DNA of 64,000 nt. Origin: Rhizobium redzepovicii (GTDB taxonomy: Bacteria; Pseudomonadota; Alphaproteobacteria; Rhizobiales; Rhizobiaceae). This document shows, piece by piece, positions 9,428-18,760 of the stretch. The stretch spans positions 248,001 through 312,000 of the forward strand of contig NZ_JAILYH010000003.1 in NCBI RefSeq assembly GCF_019793435.1. The letters run 5' to 3'. Position 1 is the stretch's first letter. Each line of letters opens with the position of its first letter. The notes below the pieces were generated by a model, which saw nothing but the letters and a program-made list of their open reading frames with translations, was not told the DNA's origin and searched no databases. A program made the position numbers and the translations under genes.

Positions 9428-10183
9428 TCAAGCCGCGGCGATCGTGCTGTTGAGATCGCGATAGGGTTTCAGCCGCTCGGCCGGCATTTCCGCCGGCACG
9501 ATCAGCCCCGCCACCTCAGAAATTCCAAGCACCGGGCAGGGCGAGACGAGGTCGAACTTCTCCTCCGTCAGCAGCACATGCGTTTCGGCCGAGCAGCGGG
9601 CGATATGGCGTTTGATCGCCGCTTCCTCGAAGTCGCCGGTGGAAAGCCCGTGCACCGGATGGGCGGCCGTCACGCCGAGGAAGAACAGGTCGGGGCGCAG
9701 TTGCGAGATCGCCGCCGCCGCCGCCGCGCCTGTCGCCACCATCGAATGTTTGTAGAGCCGCCCGCCGGCAAGGATCACCTCCGCCGTCGGGTGGTGCTCG
9801 AGTTCGGCGGCGATCGTCGGGCTGTGGGTCGCAACCGTCAGCGGCGTGTCGCGCGGCAAGTGCCGGGCGATCTCAGCCGTAGTTGTGCCGCCATCGAGAA
9901 AGATCAACTGACCGGGCTTGACCATCGCCGCCGCAGCAGCCCCGAGCCGCGCCTTGATCTCCGACGAGACGCTGCGCCGCGCGGTAAAATCGGGCAGATC
10001 GGGCGCCAACGGCATTGCGCCCCCATGCACCCGTTTCAACAGCCCCTCCGCCGCCATTTCGCGGAGATCGCGCCGGATTGTGTCTTCCGAAAGGGAAAAA
10101 TCCTCGGCGACACGCTTGGCGACCACCTGGCCGTCACGGCGCAATATGTCGAGGATGAGGGTTTTGCGTTGTGACGTCAGCAT
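9428..10183 (-). CDS. DeoR-family transcriptional repressor
   Basis: A 251-residue regulator. Residues 1-57 are the DeoR HTH (QRKTLILDILRRDGQVVAKRVAE, then SEDTIRRDLREMAAEGLLKRVHGGA), followed by the DeoRC sensor domain with the phosphosugar-binding FLDGGTTTAEIARHL loop. Members bind sugar phosphates or nucleoside metabolites. A cluster of TGCACGAAA-like sites lies in the 128-bp gap to the divergent gene at 10312, so it probably represses itself and that gene. Confidence 0.9.
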   Translation of the reverse strand: MLTSQRKTLILDILRRDGQVVAKRVAEDFSLSEDTIRRDLREMAAEGLLKRVHGGAMPLAPDLPDFTARRSVSSEIKARLGAAAAAMVKPGQLIFLDGGTTTAEIARHLPRDTPLTVATHSPTIAAELEHHPTAEVILAGGRLYKHSMVATGAAAAAAISQLRPDLFFLGVTAAHPVHGLSTGDFEEAAIKRHIARCSAETHVLLTEEKFDLVSPCPVLGISEVAGLIVPAEMPAERLKPYRDLNSTIAAA

Positions 10184-10192
10184 AGGCTCTCT

Positions 10193-10278
10193 GCACGAAA
10201 TTAAACACATTCGCCCGATATTGCACGAAAAGACTCGACATTCAAGAAATCTCGTGCATTTTCACGAAATCCCGTGCA
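10193..10278. promoter_or_regulatory. Array of GCACGAAA-like operator sites
   Basis: Five related half-sites occupy the DeoR/10312 divergent gap: GCACGAAA at 10193 and 10223, CACGAAA at 10263, and inverted (C/T)CGTGCA at 10251 and 10271. The repeats of GAAA/TTTC type match what DeoR-family repressors bind. Spacing is roughly 10, 28-30 and 40 bp, i.e. near whole helical turns. Confidence 0.6.
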
Positions 10279-10311
10279 TGACGCCGGGAATGCTCAGCGA
10301 TGGAGTGGATG

Positions 10312-10668
10312 ATGTTGATATTGATTGCCGGGCCTTATAGGTCGGGAACGGGCGACGACCCGGAAAAGATGGCCGCCAACCTGGAGCGGCTGGAGGAACC
10401 CTCGCCCGCACTGTTCGCCGCCGGCCATGTGCCGATGATCGGCGAATGGGTGGCTCTGCCGATCTGGCACGCCGCCGGCGGCAAGTCGGTCGGCGATGCG
10501 CTCTACGAAGAGATCTTCCACCCTGTCGCCGGCCGGCTGCTGCAGCTCTGCGACGGCGTGCTGCGGCTGCCGGGCGACTCCAAGGGGGCGGATAACGACG
10601 TGCGCATCGCCAGGGAGCGCGGCATTCCGGTCTGGCACCGGCTGGAGGACGTGCCGGGCTGCGGCTGA
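10312..10668 (+). CDS. DUF4406-type protein, nucleoside deoxyribosyltransferase-like
   Basis: A 118-residue protein starting LILIAGPYRSG, the glycine-rich strand-loop of the nucleoside 2-deoxyribosyltransferase-like fold, with a later GVLRLPGDSKGADNDVRIARERGIPV segment typical of DUF4406. It probably binds a nucleoside or sugar phosphate, which would suit regulation by the divergent DeoR repressor. I favour ATG 10312 (GGAG 6 bases upstream) over 10300 or 10309. Biochemical function is not established. Confidence 0.72.
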   Translation: MLILIAGPYRSGTGDDPEKMAANLERLEEPSPALFAAGHVPMIGEWVALPIWHAAGGKSVGDALYEEIFHPVAGRLLQLCDGVLRLPGDSKGADNDVRIARERGIPVWHRLEDVPGCG

Positions 10669-10689
10669 GCGGCGAGTTTGTCCTGGCAA

Positions 10690-10866
10690 GATGCCCCTCA
10701 CCCTAACCCTTGCCGGGGTCGAGCCGCTGGTCTCGACCCGTCCTGCGAACCCCCGTAAACGGGGCGAGGGGACGTGCCTTACGAGAGGTCTGCGAGGAAT
10801 TGAGAGGGTGCGGCATATCTCTCCCCGTCAGAACGGGGAGAAGGTGCCGGCAGGCGGATGAGGGGC
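10690..10866. repeat. Mosaic intergenic element (CCCCTCACCC family), copy 1
   Basis: Long imperfect palindrome with modules CCCCTCACCCTAACCCTTG, GGTCGAGCC...TCGACCCGTCC, CTCCCCGTCAGAACGGGGAG and GGCGGATGAGGGGC. The same modules recur at 31803, 34853, 46468 and 52463. It fills the gap between 10668 and 10955 and has no gene. Confidence 0.8.
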
Positions 10867-10954
10867 GGCCCGACGCAGAGACAAAACCCAATCTCCCCAG
10901 TTCCGGCGCACCCATCCCTGCGCTATATCACGTGCCGAAAGGGAGTGGCCCATT

Positions 10955-11575
10955 ATGCTGACATTGTACTACGCGCCGGGAACCTGCGCGCTCGCAAGCC
11001 TGATCGCCCTGGAGGAATCCGGCCTCGCCTTCGAAACAAGGAAGCTCAGCTTCGCCAATGGCGAGCAACGCTCGCCGGATTATCTGCAGATCAACCCGAA
11101 GGGCCGGGTGCCTGCGCTGGTCACCGATCGCGGCGTGCTGACGGAAACGCCGGCGATCCTCGGCTTTGTCGCGGAAAGTGCGCCGGCCGCCAAGCTGGCG
11201 CCGCTCGGGGATGCTTTCGACATGGCGCGGCTGCAATCCTTCAACTGCTATCTCTGCTCGACCGTGCATGTGAACCATGCCCATCGCCCGCGCGGCTCCC
11301 GCTGGGCCGACGATCAGGCGGCACTCGAGGCGATGAAGGCCAAGGTGCCTGAGAATATGGCCGGTTGTTTCACCCTGATCGAAGAGACGATGTTCAAAGG
11401 CCCGTGGGTGATGGGCGAGAGCTATTCGATCGCCGATCCCTATCTTTTCGTCATGACAGATTGGCTGCCGTCCGACGGCGTCGATCCCGCCCGCTTCGTC
11501 GACGTGAGCGACCATCACGCCCGCATGCTGCAGCGCCCCGCCGTCCAACGGGCGCTGGCCTACGATCGCGGCTGA
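10955..11575 (+). CDS. Glutathione S-transferase family protein
   Basis: A 206-residue protein with the thioredoxin-like N-terminal domain (LTLYYAPGTCALASLIALEE; cis-Pro region GRVPALVTDRGVLTETPAIL with the Glu-Thr that binds the gamma-glutamyl group) and an all-helical C-terminal domain. The TCALA motif is of the beta/GstB type. It would conjugate or reduce electrophiles with glutathione in the cytoplasm. GAAAGGGAG precedes the ATG. Substrate unknown. Confidence 0.88.
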   Translation: MLTLYYAPGTCALASLIALEESGLAFETRKLSFANGEQRSPDYLQINPKGRVPALVTDRGVLTETPAILGFVAESAPAAKLAPLGDAFDMARLQSFNCYLCSTVHVNHAHRPRGSRWADDQAALEAMKAKVPENMAGCFTLIEETMFKGPWVMGESYSIADPYLFVMTDWLPSDGVDPARFVDVSDHHARMLQRPAVQRALAYDRG

Positions 11576-11620
11576 TAGGCTGCATGATCGCCGCGGCCTG
11601 CGGGGCAGGCGCAGCGGAGC

Positions 11621-12028
11621 TCATGCCGACATCTCCCAAGGATTGATCACCGAGGCCCCGGTGTCGGCGAAGTCACTGACGTTGCGGGTGACGACGATCA
11701 GGTCATGGACGATCGCGGTCGCGGCGATCAGCCCGTCAATATCGCCGCGTGGCCGGATCGCGGCGATGCGACCCCATTCCACGGCGATCTGATCGGTTAC
11801 CGGCAGGATGCGGGCGCCGTGATCATGACGCAGCTTGCGCAGCCACTCCGTGAGGTGCGCCGCAGCCTTCGGGTCCGACCTCTGTTTGAGCGCAATGCCG
11901 CGCATGATCTCGCCAAGGGTCAGCGCGCTCAGGTGTATGCTCAGCGGATCGACGGAGCGCAGCCAGGAAATCGCCTGCGATGTGCCGCGCCGCGCCTCCG
12001 AAACGATATTGGTATCGACCAGATACAT
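11621..12028 (-). CDS. PIN-domain toxin (VapC/FitB-like)
   Basis: A 135-residue PIN-domain ribonuclease. The conserved acids are visible: Asp5 in YLVDTNIVSE, Glu in LTLGEIMRG, Asp in GDIDGLIAATA and Asp in TRNVSDF. It would cleave RNA (tRNA or rRNA in known VapCs) when released from its antitoxin. Its ATG overlaps the antitoxin stop as ATGA, showing translational coupling. Confidence 0.88.
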   Translation of the reverse strand: MYLVDTNIVSEARRGTSQAISWLRSVDPLSIHLSALTLGEIMRGIALKQRSDPKAAAHLTEWLRKLRHDHGARILPVTDQIAVEWGRIAAIRPRGDIDGLIAATAIVHDLIVVTRNVSDFADTGASVINPWEMSA

Positions 12029-12282
12029 CAGAAGGTCACGTCGCGGCTTGGGCTCGCAGCGCGTGCTTCCACCGTATTGGCAAGCTCATCGTCCCAGGCC
12101 GGGCCGCCAAGCAGGTCGTCGACCAGTGTCGGCCGGCCGGCGCGCAAGGCGTCGTAGTCGCGGGCGGACAGCACGACGGCCGTTCGCTCGCCCCGGAGCG
12201 TGACCACCTGCGGGCCTTCATCACGCGCCTTCTGCACCACTTTCGAAAACTTGTTCTTGGCCTCCTGCAACTGCCATTCCAT
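12028..12282 (-). CDS. Phd/YefM-family antitoxin
   Basis: An 84-residue protein beginning MEWQLQEAKNKFSKVVQKA, the diagnostic Phd/YefM N-terminus, with VTLRGERTAVVLSARDY following. The N-terminal half dimerises and binds DNA; the C-terminal tail (LVDDLLGGPAWDDELAN) would neutralise the PIN toxin. The start follows AGGAGGCAAATA. A perfect dyad lies 15 bp upstream, consistent with autoregulation. Confidence 0.88.
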   Translation of the reverse strand: MEWQLQEAKNKFSKVVQKARDEGPQVVTLRGERTAVVLSARDYDALRAGRPTLVDDLLGGPAWDDELANTVEARAASPSRDVTF

Positions 12283-12296
12283 TATTTGCCTCCTGG

Positions 12297-12309
12297 CTAG
12301 ACTGTCTAG
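12297..12309. promoter_or_regulatory. Dyad operator of the Phd/VapC-like operon
   Basis: CTAGACTGTCTAG, a perfect 6-bp inverted repeat around a central T, immediately upstream of the antitoxin ribosome binding site. Position and symmetry suit autorepression by the antitoxin complex. Confidence 0.6.
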
Positions 12310-12385
12310 ATATTTAAGCATGGAAAGACGCAGGGTCAATGGGTAGCAGCAGCATCCATCGGATGAAGATGGTAAGGGGCCCTTG

Positions 12386-13036
12386 TCACACGGCCGATGC
12401 GGCGGTGAACACCGCCAACTGGGCCGCGAAAGCACGCTGATAGGCCGGCCGGGCTTCGCCGCGGGCGACATAGGCGGCAAGGTTTGGATATTCCTCCAAG
12501 AGACCTGATGCTTGCGCCCTGAGCAGCACCGTCACCATCAGCAAGTCGCCGGCGCTGAACGCGCCATCGAGCCAGTCGGCATCGCCAAGGCGAGCGGAAA
12601 GGCTCCCCAGCCGTTTGCGGATGCTGTCCTCAAGCGCATGCAGGCGCTGCTCGTACCAGGGTTCGTCGCGCTCGAGGATGGTGGCGAGGCTGCGCTCGAA
12701 GATCGGCGGCTCCACCGTGTTCAGCGCAGCAAACATCCACGTGACCGCGCGCGCCCGGGCATTCGTATCCGCAGGCAGCAGGCCCGCATGGCGCTCGGCG
12801 ATATGGAACACGATCGCACCGGACTCGAACAGAGTAAGATCGCCTTCTTCATAGGTCGGAATCTGCCCGAAAGGATGAAGTGCCAGATGCGCGGGCTCCT
12901 TCATCGTCTTGAACGAAACGAGACGAACTTCGTAAGGCTGGCCCGCTTCTTCGAGTGCCCAGCGAACGCGCATGTCGCGCGCCAGACCCCGGCCGCGATC
13001 GGGCGAGCGTTCAAAGGCGGTAATGGTAATCGTCAT
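12386..13036 (-). CDS. Glutathione S-transferase family protein
   Basis: A 216-residue protein with the GST layout: N-terminal beta-alpha-beta (ITAFERSPDRGRGLARDMRVRW), the FGQIPTYEEGDLTLFESGAIVFHIAE segment with cis-Pro and the Glu-Ser glutathione contact, and a helical C-terminus with GDLLMVTVLL. The start at 13036 has GGAGGA upstream. It probably handles electrophilic or peroxide substrates; substrate unknown. Convergent with nothing; single gene. Confidence 0.86.
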   Translation of the reverse strand: MTITITAFERSPDRGRGLARDMRVRWALEEAGQPYEVRLVSFKTMKEPAHLALHPFGQIPTYEEGDLTLFESGAIVFHIAERHAGLLPADTNARARAVTWMFAALNTVEPPIFERSLATILERDEPWYEQRLHALEDSIRKRLGSLSARLGDADWLDGAFSAGDLLMVTVLLRAQASGLLEEYPNLAAYVARGEARPAYQRAFAAQLAVFTAASAV

Positions 13037-13177
13037 CGCTTCCTCCATATGATTATCCTTAGATCGATGCGATGTAAGGCGTTGTGCAATGGCTTGAAGA
13101 CGGCCGGCGAAATGAGATTCCGACACCGATGCTCGCGATAATCCTCGCTGGCCTTGCGACGATCGCCAGATCCCGAC

Positions 13178-14154
13178 CTACTTCCGCTCGACCGTCAGCA
13201 CCATCGGCATGGCCCAATTGGCCTCGGAAATCGGCCAGCGGAGCAGGCTTACTTTGTTATCGTCCGCCTGAGACTCCCATCTTGCGTAGAATTTTTGCCG
13301 ATAGCCATCCAGCCGAACGCTCCGGCAGGCGACGGGACCGCCATCAAGATTAAGCGCGACCTTGAGATTGAGCGGCGAGGTCTTCAGAAACTCTCCAACC
13401 GGTCGAGGGAAAAGAACGCTTCCTTTGTCGTCCCGATGACGACACGCCCCAAGTCGTCTTTGGCGACAAACGTACGGTTGGCGAGCCAGCGGCTTTTCAC
13501 ATTCACATGCGTCTGCCCGTCGTCGCCGATCAGGAGCGGATAGGAGACCATGGCGTTCGACGCGCCGGCAAAGGCTGTCTGCCAATCTTGATGCGTCAGG
13601 TCGCGGATCTCGGCAGTGTCTTTGCCGGCAATGAAGGCGCCGGCCCTCGCGTCATATTGCTGAGGACCCATCGCAATGCCTTCGCTGATGAAAGGCGTAT
13701 CGGGCCTGCCATGTTTGTCGAAATAGCTGCCGTTCACGATCAGCGCGGCGTTAGGCAAAACCTTCTCCCATTCGTCGATGCCGGTATCGCCAGCAGCCGC
13801 GTTACGGGTGACGAATCGAAAGCGGGCCGGGTCAATTCGGCTGAGCAAGATCCGGTCGACTTCGCGGCCATCGGCAAGAACCGGTAGTTCCGCCACCTCG
13901 AAGCCCGTCTCCGGCTCTTGCCAGACCAGCGGCCCGGGCAAAACGGCCGGGATGACCGGGCGCAACGCCAACTGCACGGAGGCGGAAAGGCGCTCGTCGT
14001 CAGGTTTTATGTCGATCCAATAGGTTCCACCGCGCCGCAAGACGGTGTTGAAACCGTAAGCACCCGCGACCTGCCAGAGCCAGCCGGCGCTGACGACAAT
14101 GGCGACCGTTAAAATTGCGAGGAGTCCCAACAGGATTTTTCGAATTGCTGGCAC
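13178..14154 (-). pseudogene. Phosphodiester glycosidase-like exported protein, frameshifted
   Basis: The first frame (from a GTG at 14154, or an upstream ATG at 14226) gives an N-terminal membrane anchor (LLGLLAILTVAIVVSAGWLW) and most of a NAGPA/DUF2233-type domain with ALIVNGSYFD and VVIGTTKEAFFSLDRLE, then stops at 13384. The next frame continues without gap in homology: EFLKTSPLNLKVALNLDGGP to the stop at 13178. ALNLDGGP is the conserved family C-terminus. Loss of one base near 13394 explains the break. It is either a recent pseudogene or a sequencing error. Confidence 0.8.
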
Positions 14155-14525
14155 TGAAATTCTCTTTGCTGAAACAGATAGGGCTCCGACGCCGGGTTGG
14201 CGTGGTCGCGCGAATGCAGGCGACAAGTAGGGTTTTTTCTACGGCGGAAGCGCTGCCCGCTCTGTCGAATCAGCCCTTCAGCCTGCCAGGGCCAGTTCTC
14301 CGTAACGGCTGGACAAAGAGGCCGGCGAGCTTCAATATCGATCCGCATCCGCTCATTCCGGGGTCAGGCCCGAAGAGGAGAACGCCTTTGTATGCCGTCG
14401 CAAAATATTCAGAACGCACCGGCCGAGGCGGAAGGACGAGACGCGGCTCGAATTCAATCGAGGGCTAGTCTTGCTGCTCGGCTATGACGCGCCAAAGCTG
14501 GCGCAGGTCCAATGTCGAGAATAAT
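14155..14525. other. Intergenic stretch without a recognisable gene
   Basis: About 370 bp between the frameshifted glycosidase and the GNAT gene. A plus-strand open frame crosses it but has no ribosome binding site, no family resemblance and overlaps the glycosidase N-terminus on the other strand. I see no clear repeat or terminator. Confidence 0.5.
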
Positions 14526-14996
14526 ATGATCATCGAATTGACTGCTTATGATTTCGCCGGGTTGCTGAACGGCGCCGCGCCCGCAGATACGCGCCTGGTT
14601 TCCGATAGCGCCATCGCGCCGCCTGAGGTGCTGGAGATGCTGGCGAGGATCGCCGCGGAGATCGGCGCCGATTTTACCCCGTCGGCCTGGATGATCGTCG
14701 AGGATGGCGAGATCGTCGGGCTGTGTTCCATCATCAGTGCGCCTGAGAGGGGCGAAATCCACGTCGGCTATGGCATTGCGCCGAGCCGCGAGCGGCGTGG
14801 CTATGTCACGCGTGCGATCGGCGAACTGCTCGAATGGGCGCGGAAAGACCCGCGCGTGACGCACGTTTCGGCCGATACGGGCGTGGAAAACATCGCCTCG
14901 CAACGTGTCCTCGAACGCAACGGCTTCATCCGCATCGGCGAGCGCATTGATCCGGAGGACGGTCGTGTGATTTGCTGGCAGGCATCGGTGGACTGA
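14526..14996 (+). CDS. GNAT-family N-acetyltransferase
   Basis: A 156-residue acetyltransferase: VGYGIAPSRERRGYVTRAIGELLEWA contains the acetyl-CoA binding motif A (here RERRGYVTRA for the usual Q/RxxGxG/A) and ASQRVLERNGFIRIGE is motif B, as in RimJ/RimL-like enzymes. It transfers acetyl from acetyl-CoA to an amine; acceptor unknown. ATG 14526 chosen over 14484 because the domain begins there. Confidence 0.85.
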   Translation: MIIELTAYDFAGLLNGAAPADTRLVSDSAIAPPEVLEMLARIAAEIGADFTPSAWMIVEDGEIVGLCSIISAPERGEIHVGYGIAPSRERRGYVTRAIGELLEWARKDPRVTHVSADTGVENIASQRVLERNGFIRIGERIDPEDGRVICWQASVD

Positions 14997-15071
14997 GGCA
15001 GGTCGCTAAAGCGCGTCGCGTCACGCGAGTGATGCGGCGCGTTTCAGAGCGGCTGACACGGGCGCGCATCG

Positions 15072-15266
15072 TCACGCGCATTTCGCCAGCGTCGGTTTGG
15101 CCTCGGCGGCAAGGTTGGTCTCTGTTCCAATCGGCAGATCGGCAATTTCCCGCATCGACATGCGCTCGACCTCGGGATGCCGCAGCGGATCGTTCTTCCA
15201 GGCTGGGAGAGCGTCTGCGCTGCCCAAGGCAAGGGCGGGCCTCAAGAAAAACTTCAGCAATGACAT
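15072..15266 (-). CDS. Small hypothetical protein divergent from a LysR gene
   Basis: A 64-residue protein starting MSLLKFFLRPALAL, with a C-terminal half containing DPLRHPEVERMSMREIADLP, a motif reminiscent of small rhizobial proteins ending in a helix that follows a charged segment. The start at 15266 has GAGG upstream. It lies head to head with the LysR gene at 15380. No family assigned; moderate confidence that it is expressed. Confidence 0.5.
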   Translation of the reverse strand: MSLLKFFLRPALALGSADALPAWKNDPLRHPEVERMSMREIADLPIGTETNLAAEAKPTLAKCA

Positions 15267-15379
15267 GGCATGCCTCGCTTTCTCCAAGCGGCGGGGGATG
15301 GTCGCCGCAGGCTGTAATCTCTGCTCCCTCAAGCGGATTTTCAATTGAGATTAATGCGGCTCTGCTATAGAAAAACTAT

Positions 15380-16276
15380 ATGAAGAACCTCAACACTGTG
15401 CATCTCAACGGCCTTAAGGCGCTGGAAGCCGTCGGTCGGCTCGGCTCGCTGCAGGCGGCCGCCGATGAGCTCGGCGTCTCGGTCGGCGCCGTCAGCCAGC
15501 AGGTCATCAAGGCGGAGGCGCAGCTTGGCCTGGTGATCTTCGAGCGCACCGCCCGGGGAATGATGACGACCGAAGCCGCCCGGCCGGTACTGGCCGCGCT
15601 CGATGAAGGCTTTGCCCGTCTTTCGGCGGCCGTGTCGATTGCGCAACGCAAGGACGACACGATCCTGACGATCTCGGTGGCGCCGGTTTTTGCCGCCCGC
15701 TGGCTCGTCTGCCGGCTCGATCGTTTCGCTGAGCGCCATCCCGATATCAAGCTGCGGCTCGATGCAACCACCAATCTCGTCAGCCCCGCCCTCTCCGACG
15801 TCGATATCGGCATCCGCGTCGGCACCGGCAAATGGCCTGACGTGAAGGCCGAACTGCTCCTGGAGCAGGAGGTTTTTCCCGTCTGCTCGCCGGAGATGGC
15901 GGCGAAACTGAAGGCGCCCGCCGATATCCTGGAACTGCCCGCCGTCATCGACGGTCGCGCCATGTTCAGCTGGGAGGTCTGGATGCGCGAGGCGGGACTG
16001 TCAGGCGCCACACCGGCGACGCGCCACGTTTTCAACGATGCCTCGCTGTGCCTCGATGCGGCGATCGCCGGGCAGGGCGTCATGCTTGCCTGGCAGACCC
16101 TTGCCGCCTTCGCGCTTGCCGAAGGCCGGCTGGCGGCGCCCTTCGGCATTCGGGCGCGCACCGGTTTCGGTCATTATTTCGTCACCGCCGAGGGCACGCG
16201 CGAGCCGAAGAAGGTCAGGGACTTCAAGGCCTGGATCCGCGAGGAAATGGCCGGCACGCTTGCCTTGTTCCGCTAA
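15380..16276 (+). CDS. LysR-family regulator (GcvA-like)
   Basis: A 298-residue LTTR: residues 1-65 carry the HTH (LNGLKALEAVGRLGSLQAAADELGVSVGAVSQQVIKAEAQLG), and 90-290 the periplasmic-binding-like effector domain with LVSPALSDVDIGIRVGTG, as in GcvA-type members. Effector unknown. Its likely targets are itself and the divergent small ORF at 15072, or the GST downstream on the opposite strand. Confidence 0.88.
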   Translation: MKNLNTVHLNGLKALEAVGRLGSLQAAADELGVSVGAVSQQVIKAEAQLGLVIFERTARGMMTTEAARPVLAALDEGFARLSAAVSIAQRKDDTILTISVAPVFAARWLVCRLDRFAERHPDIKLRLDATTNLVSPALSDVDIGIRVGTGKWPDVKAELLLEQEVFPVCSPEMAAKLKAPADILELPAVIDGRAMFSWEVWMREAGLSGATPATRHVFNDASLCLDAAIAGQGVMLAWQTLAAFALAEGRLAAPFGIRARTGFGHYFVTAEGTREPKKVRDFKAWIREEMAGTLALFR

Positions 16277-16380
16277 AGCATGTCGCGCAAAGCTGTGCGG
16301 CGGTTTTTCCAGGCAAGGCGCGAAGCGCTTTTGCCGCAACGACATGCGCAAAACAACAAGCTAAAGCGCGACGCGCTTTG
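16275..16380. repeat. Mosaic element of the GCATGTCGCGCAAAA family, copy 1
   Basis: Modules: AAGCATGTCGCGCAAAGCTG, GGCGGTTTTTCCAGGCAAGG, CGCGAAGCGCTTTTGCCGCA, ACGACATGCGCAAAACAA and a terminal GCGCGACGCGCTT. The same order recurs at 21056, 40632 (shorter) and 61988. It sits between the LysR stop and the GST stop. Confidence 0.8.
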
Positions 16381-16382
16381 GC

Positions 16383-17048
16383 TCAGACCTCGATCGGCTC
16401 CCTGCCGCGCGTCTCCTGCATCTTCTTGTAGGCCGGGCGCGACTGGCAGCGCTCGATCCAGGCCTCGATATTCGGATGTGCCTGGAAAAGCGCCTCCTCG
16501 CTCTGGGCGTATCGCAGCACCTCGGCGATGTTGAGATCGGCGACGGTGAAGCGGTCGCCGGCAATCCACTGCCGGCCGGCAAGCTGGCCTTCGAGCGTGG
16601 CAAGTGGCCTGCGCAAGGCATGACAGGCGGCTGCGATCGTCTCCTTGCCCTCCTGGCTGTTTTCGAGGCCGTTGTCATAGGTCAGCACGATCCTGACCGA
16701 ATGCGGCTCGACCTGCGAGGCAGCCCAGACGGTCCACATCGTCAGCAATCCGTCTTCTTCGACGGTTTGTCCCGCAAGCGGTCCGCCATGTTTGCGGGCG
16801 AGGTAGAGATTGATCGCCAGCGACTCATGCATGAGGAGATCGCCGTCCTTGATGCTGGGGATCTGCGCCATCGGGTTGACGGCGGCGAAATCGGGCGAGT
16901 GCGTATTGAGCGGCGCGCTCTCGGACAGGGGCTCCGCCAATCGCCTGGCTTGCAGCACCGGCACCGACTGGAATTCGAGCCCCAGCTCCTCCGCCATCCA
17001 GTAGACGCGCGACGCCCGCGATCGATAGACTCCGTAGATTGTCAGCAT
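16383..17048 (-). CDS. Glutathione S-transferase family protein
   Basis: A 221-residue [31 protein letters not shown] is the thioredoxin fold start, [24 protein letters not shown] carries the cis-Pro and Glu-Ser glutathione contacts, and the helical domain includes [20 protein letters not shown] with the conserved N-capping box. Cytoplasmic; substrate unknown. Confidence 0.88.
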   Translation of the reverse strand: MLTIYGVYRSRASRVYWMAEELGLEFQSVPVLQARRLAEPLSESAPLNTHSPDFAAVNPMAQIPSIKDGDLLMHESLAINLYLARKHGGPLAGQTVEEDGLLTMWTVWAASQVEPHSVRIVLTYDNGLENSQEGKETIAAACHALRRPLATLEGQLAGRQWIAGDRFTVADLNIAEVLRYAQSEEALFQAHPNIEAWIERCQSRPAYKKMQETRGREPIEV

Positions 17049-17148
17049 GATCTTGTCCCCTCGATGTAATTGTCCGAGAGGGTAGAGGCCGCAGCGGCTG
17101 CGGAAAAGTCCTTGCCGCTGATGGGATGATGAAAGCTTTTGATGCTCT

Positions 17149-18534
17149 TCAGGAGACCCGGTTTCGCTCGACGGTCAGCTGTTTGTACGGCGCGCCGCCC
17201 GCCATCTCGTCCGACACTTTCTTCTCCCATTGGAAGCCGAGGACCGCGCCTTCAGCGGTCTCCTGGAAGACGTTGTCGGTGATGACGGCGGTGCCGGCGC
17301 CGTCGGCGACCGAGACGGCGCATCCGACAGGTGCCTTGCGCACCACATTGCCGCTGACGACGACGTTACGGAGATAAGGACCCCAGCCGATCTGCATGCC
17401 CCATCTCGGCGCGCCCTCGATCACATTGCCCGAAATCAGCGTGTCGGCCTCCGCCGCAATGCCGATGCCGAAGCCGACCTCGTGTTTGTAGGGGCCTTTC
17501 AGGGTGAGGTTGCGCACGACATTGCCGGTGACGCTCGCCAGCCTGCCGCCTTCGTCGAAATTGGCAATCGAAATGCCGTTCGCCGCCCCGTCGATCATGT
17601 TGGCGGAAACGACGGCGCCCTCGAAGGCGAATTCGACATAGATCGCCGTTTCGCCGGAACGCCGGCATTGATTGTTGCTGATCTGGATGTCCGATGCCGA
17701 ATTGGCGCGGATCGCGGTGAAGGCGCAGTCGGAAATATGGTTGTTCACCACCATCACACCATCGGCGCGGAAGATGTTGATGCCGTTGCCGTTCTGGCCG
17801 GTGCCGCCGTCATTGGCGCGGATGTTGGAGATGCGGTTACCGGAAACCACCGTGCCGTCCTCGGCCTTCTTCCAGCGATGCACCAGAATGCCGCCATTGC
17901 CGCAATCGGTGATCGTATTTCCGGTGACCGAAAGATTGGCGGAATCGACCGCGTAGAGCCCGGCCTCGGCCGCGCCGGATATGCGGCTGCGCTCGATCCG
18001 TCCGCCGCAGCGCTCCAGCTGCAACCCGTGTTTGCGACTGCCGCCGATCTCGCAATTGTCCATCAGCACCTCGTCGACGCCGGTGAATTGGACGAGCCCG
18101 CCGGCATAATCACCGAGCCAGCGATTGCCGCCGTCGATGACGAGGTTGGAAAGCTCGATGCGCCGCACATTTGTCGCCGTCAGTAGGTGGCCTTCGCCGG
18201 TATAGACGAGCCGTGAGGCGCCAGGCACGCCTGTTATGCGGGTATTGTCAGGCAGGTTGAGATTGGAGACTCGATAGGTGCCGGGCGGCAGGAAGACCGG
18301 CATGTTCTCGCGCGCCGCCTGTTCGATCATCTGTTGCAGGTTGCGGGTCTTGCGGTCGCCGCTTTCGGGAATGGCGCGATATTCCACCGCGTCGATCGCG
18401 CCGCGCAGATCGGATTGCCCGGCAGCCGCCAGCGGTGCGGCAAGCGCGCGCGGCGCTGAACCTCCCGCAACCGCTGCGGCGGCGAGTAGGAAAAGCATGT
18501 CGCGGCGTGAAGGCATTCCGGATTCTCTCGTCAT
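17149..18534 (-). CDS. Tat-exported parallel beta-helix protein (TIGR03808-like)
   Basis: About 461 residues. The N-terminus has a Tat motif ([18 protein letters not shown]) ending in an Ala-rich cleavage region. The body is a right-handed parallel beta-helix: repeated units such as [63 protein letters not shown]. This matches a family of Tat-translocated repetitive proteins common in Rhizobiales. It would act in the periplasm or at the cell surface, perhaps on polysaccharide, but no catalytic residues can be assigned. Start 18534 or 18516. Confidence 0.85.
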   Translation of the reverse strand: MTRESGMPSRRDMLFLLAAAAVAGGSAPRALAAPLAAAGQSDLRGAIDAVEYRAIPESGDRKTRNLQQMIEQAARENMPVFLPPGTYRVSNLNLPDNTRITGVPGASRLVYTGEGHLLTATNVRRIELSNLVIDGGNRWLGDYAGGLVQFTGVDEVLMDNCEIGGSRKHGLQLERCGGRIERSRISGAAEAGLYAVDSANLSVTGNTITDCGNGGILVHRWKKAEDGTVVSGNRISNIRANDGGTGQNGNGINIFRADGVMVVNNHISDCAFTAIRANSASDIQISNNQCRRSGETAIYVEFAFEGAVVSANMIDGAANGISIANFDEGGRLASVTGNVVRNLTLKGPYKHEVGFGIGIAAEADTLISGNVIEGAPRWGMQIGWGPYLRNVVVSGNVVRKAPVGCAVSVADGAGTAVITDNVFQETAEGAVLGFQWEKKVSDEMAGGAPYKQLTVERNRVS

Positions 18535-18760
18535 AACGCGCCCGTAGCACGAAACGTGCCAGACCCGCCTGTCTCTTTCTGGCACAGGTGGCCGGAATTG
18601 CGGTTGTCGCCTTGGCCAAGGGCAGGATATCGCCGCCGATCTTGTCGTCTTGTTCACTCTTTCATTTAAGCAAGCCGAAGGGAATGAGGACTACTTTGAA
18701 GGGAATATTACGGGGTGATTATGCGGGATGAGGCCTTCGGCCTCCGGGGAGAATGACGGC

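Noticed and set aside
14115..14468. Plus-strand frame of 117 codons after the frameshifted glycosidase
   Set aside because: No ribosome binding site, no family match, and it overlaps the glycosidase N-terminus antisense.
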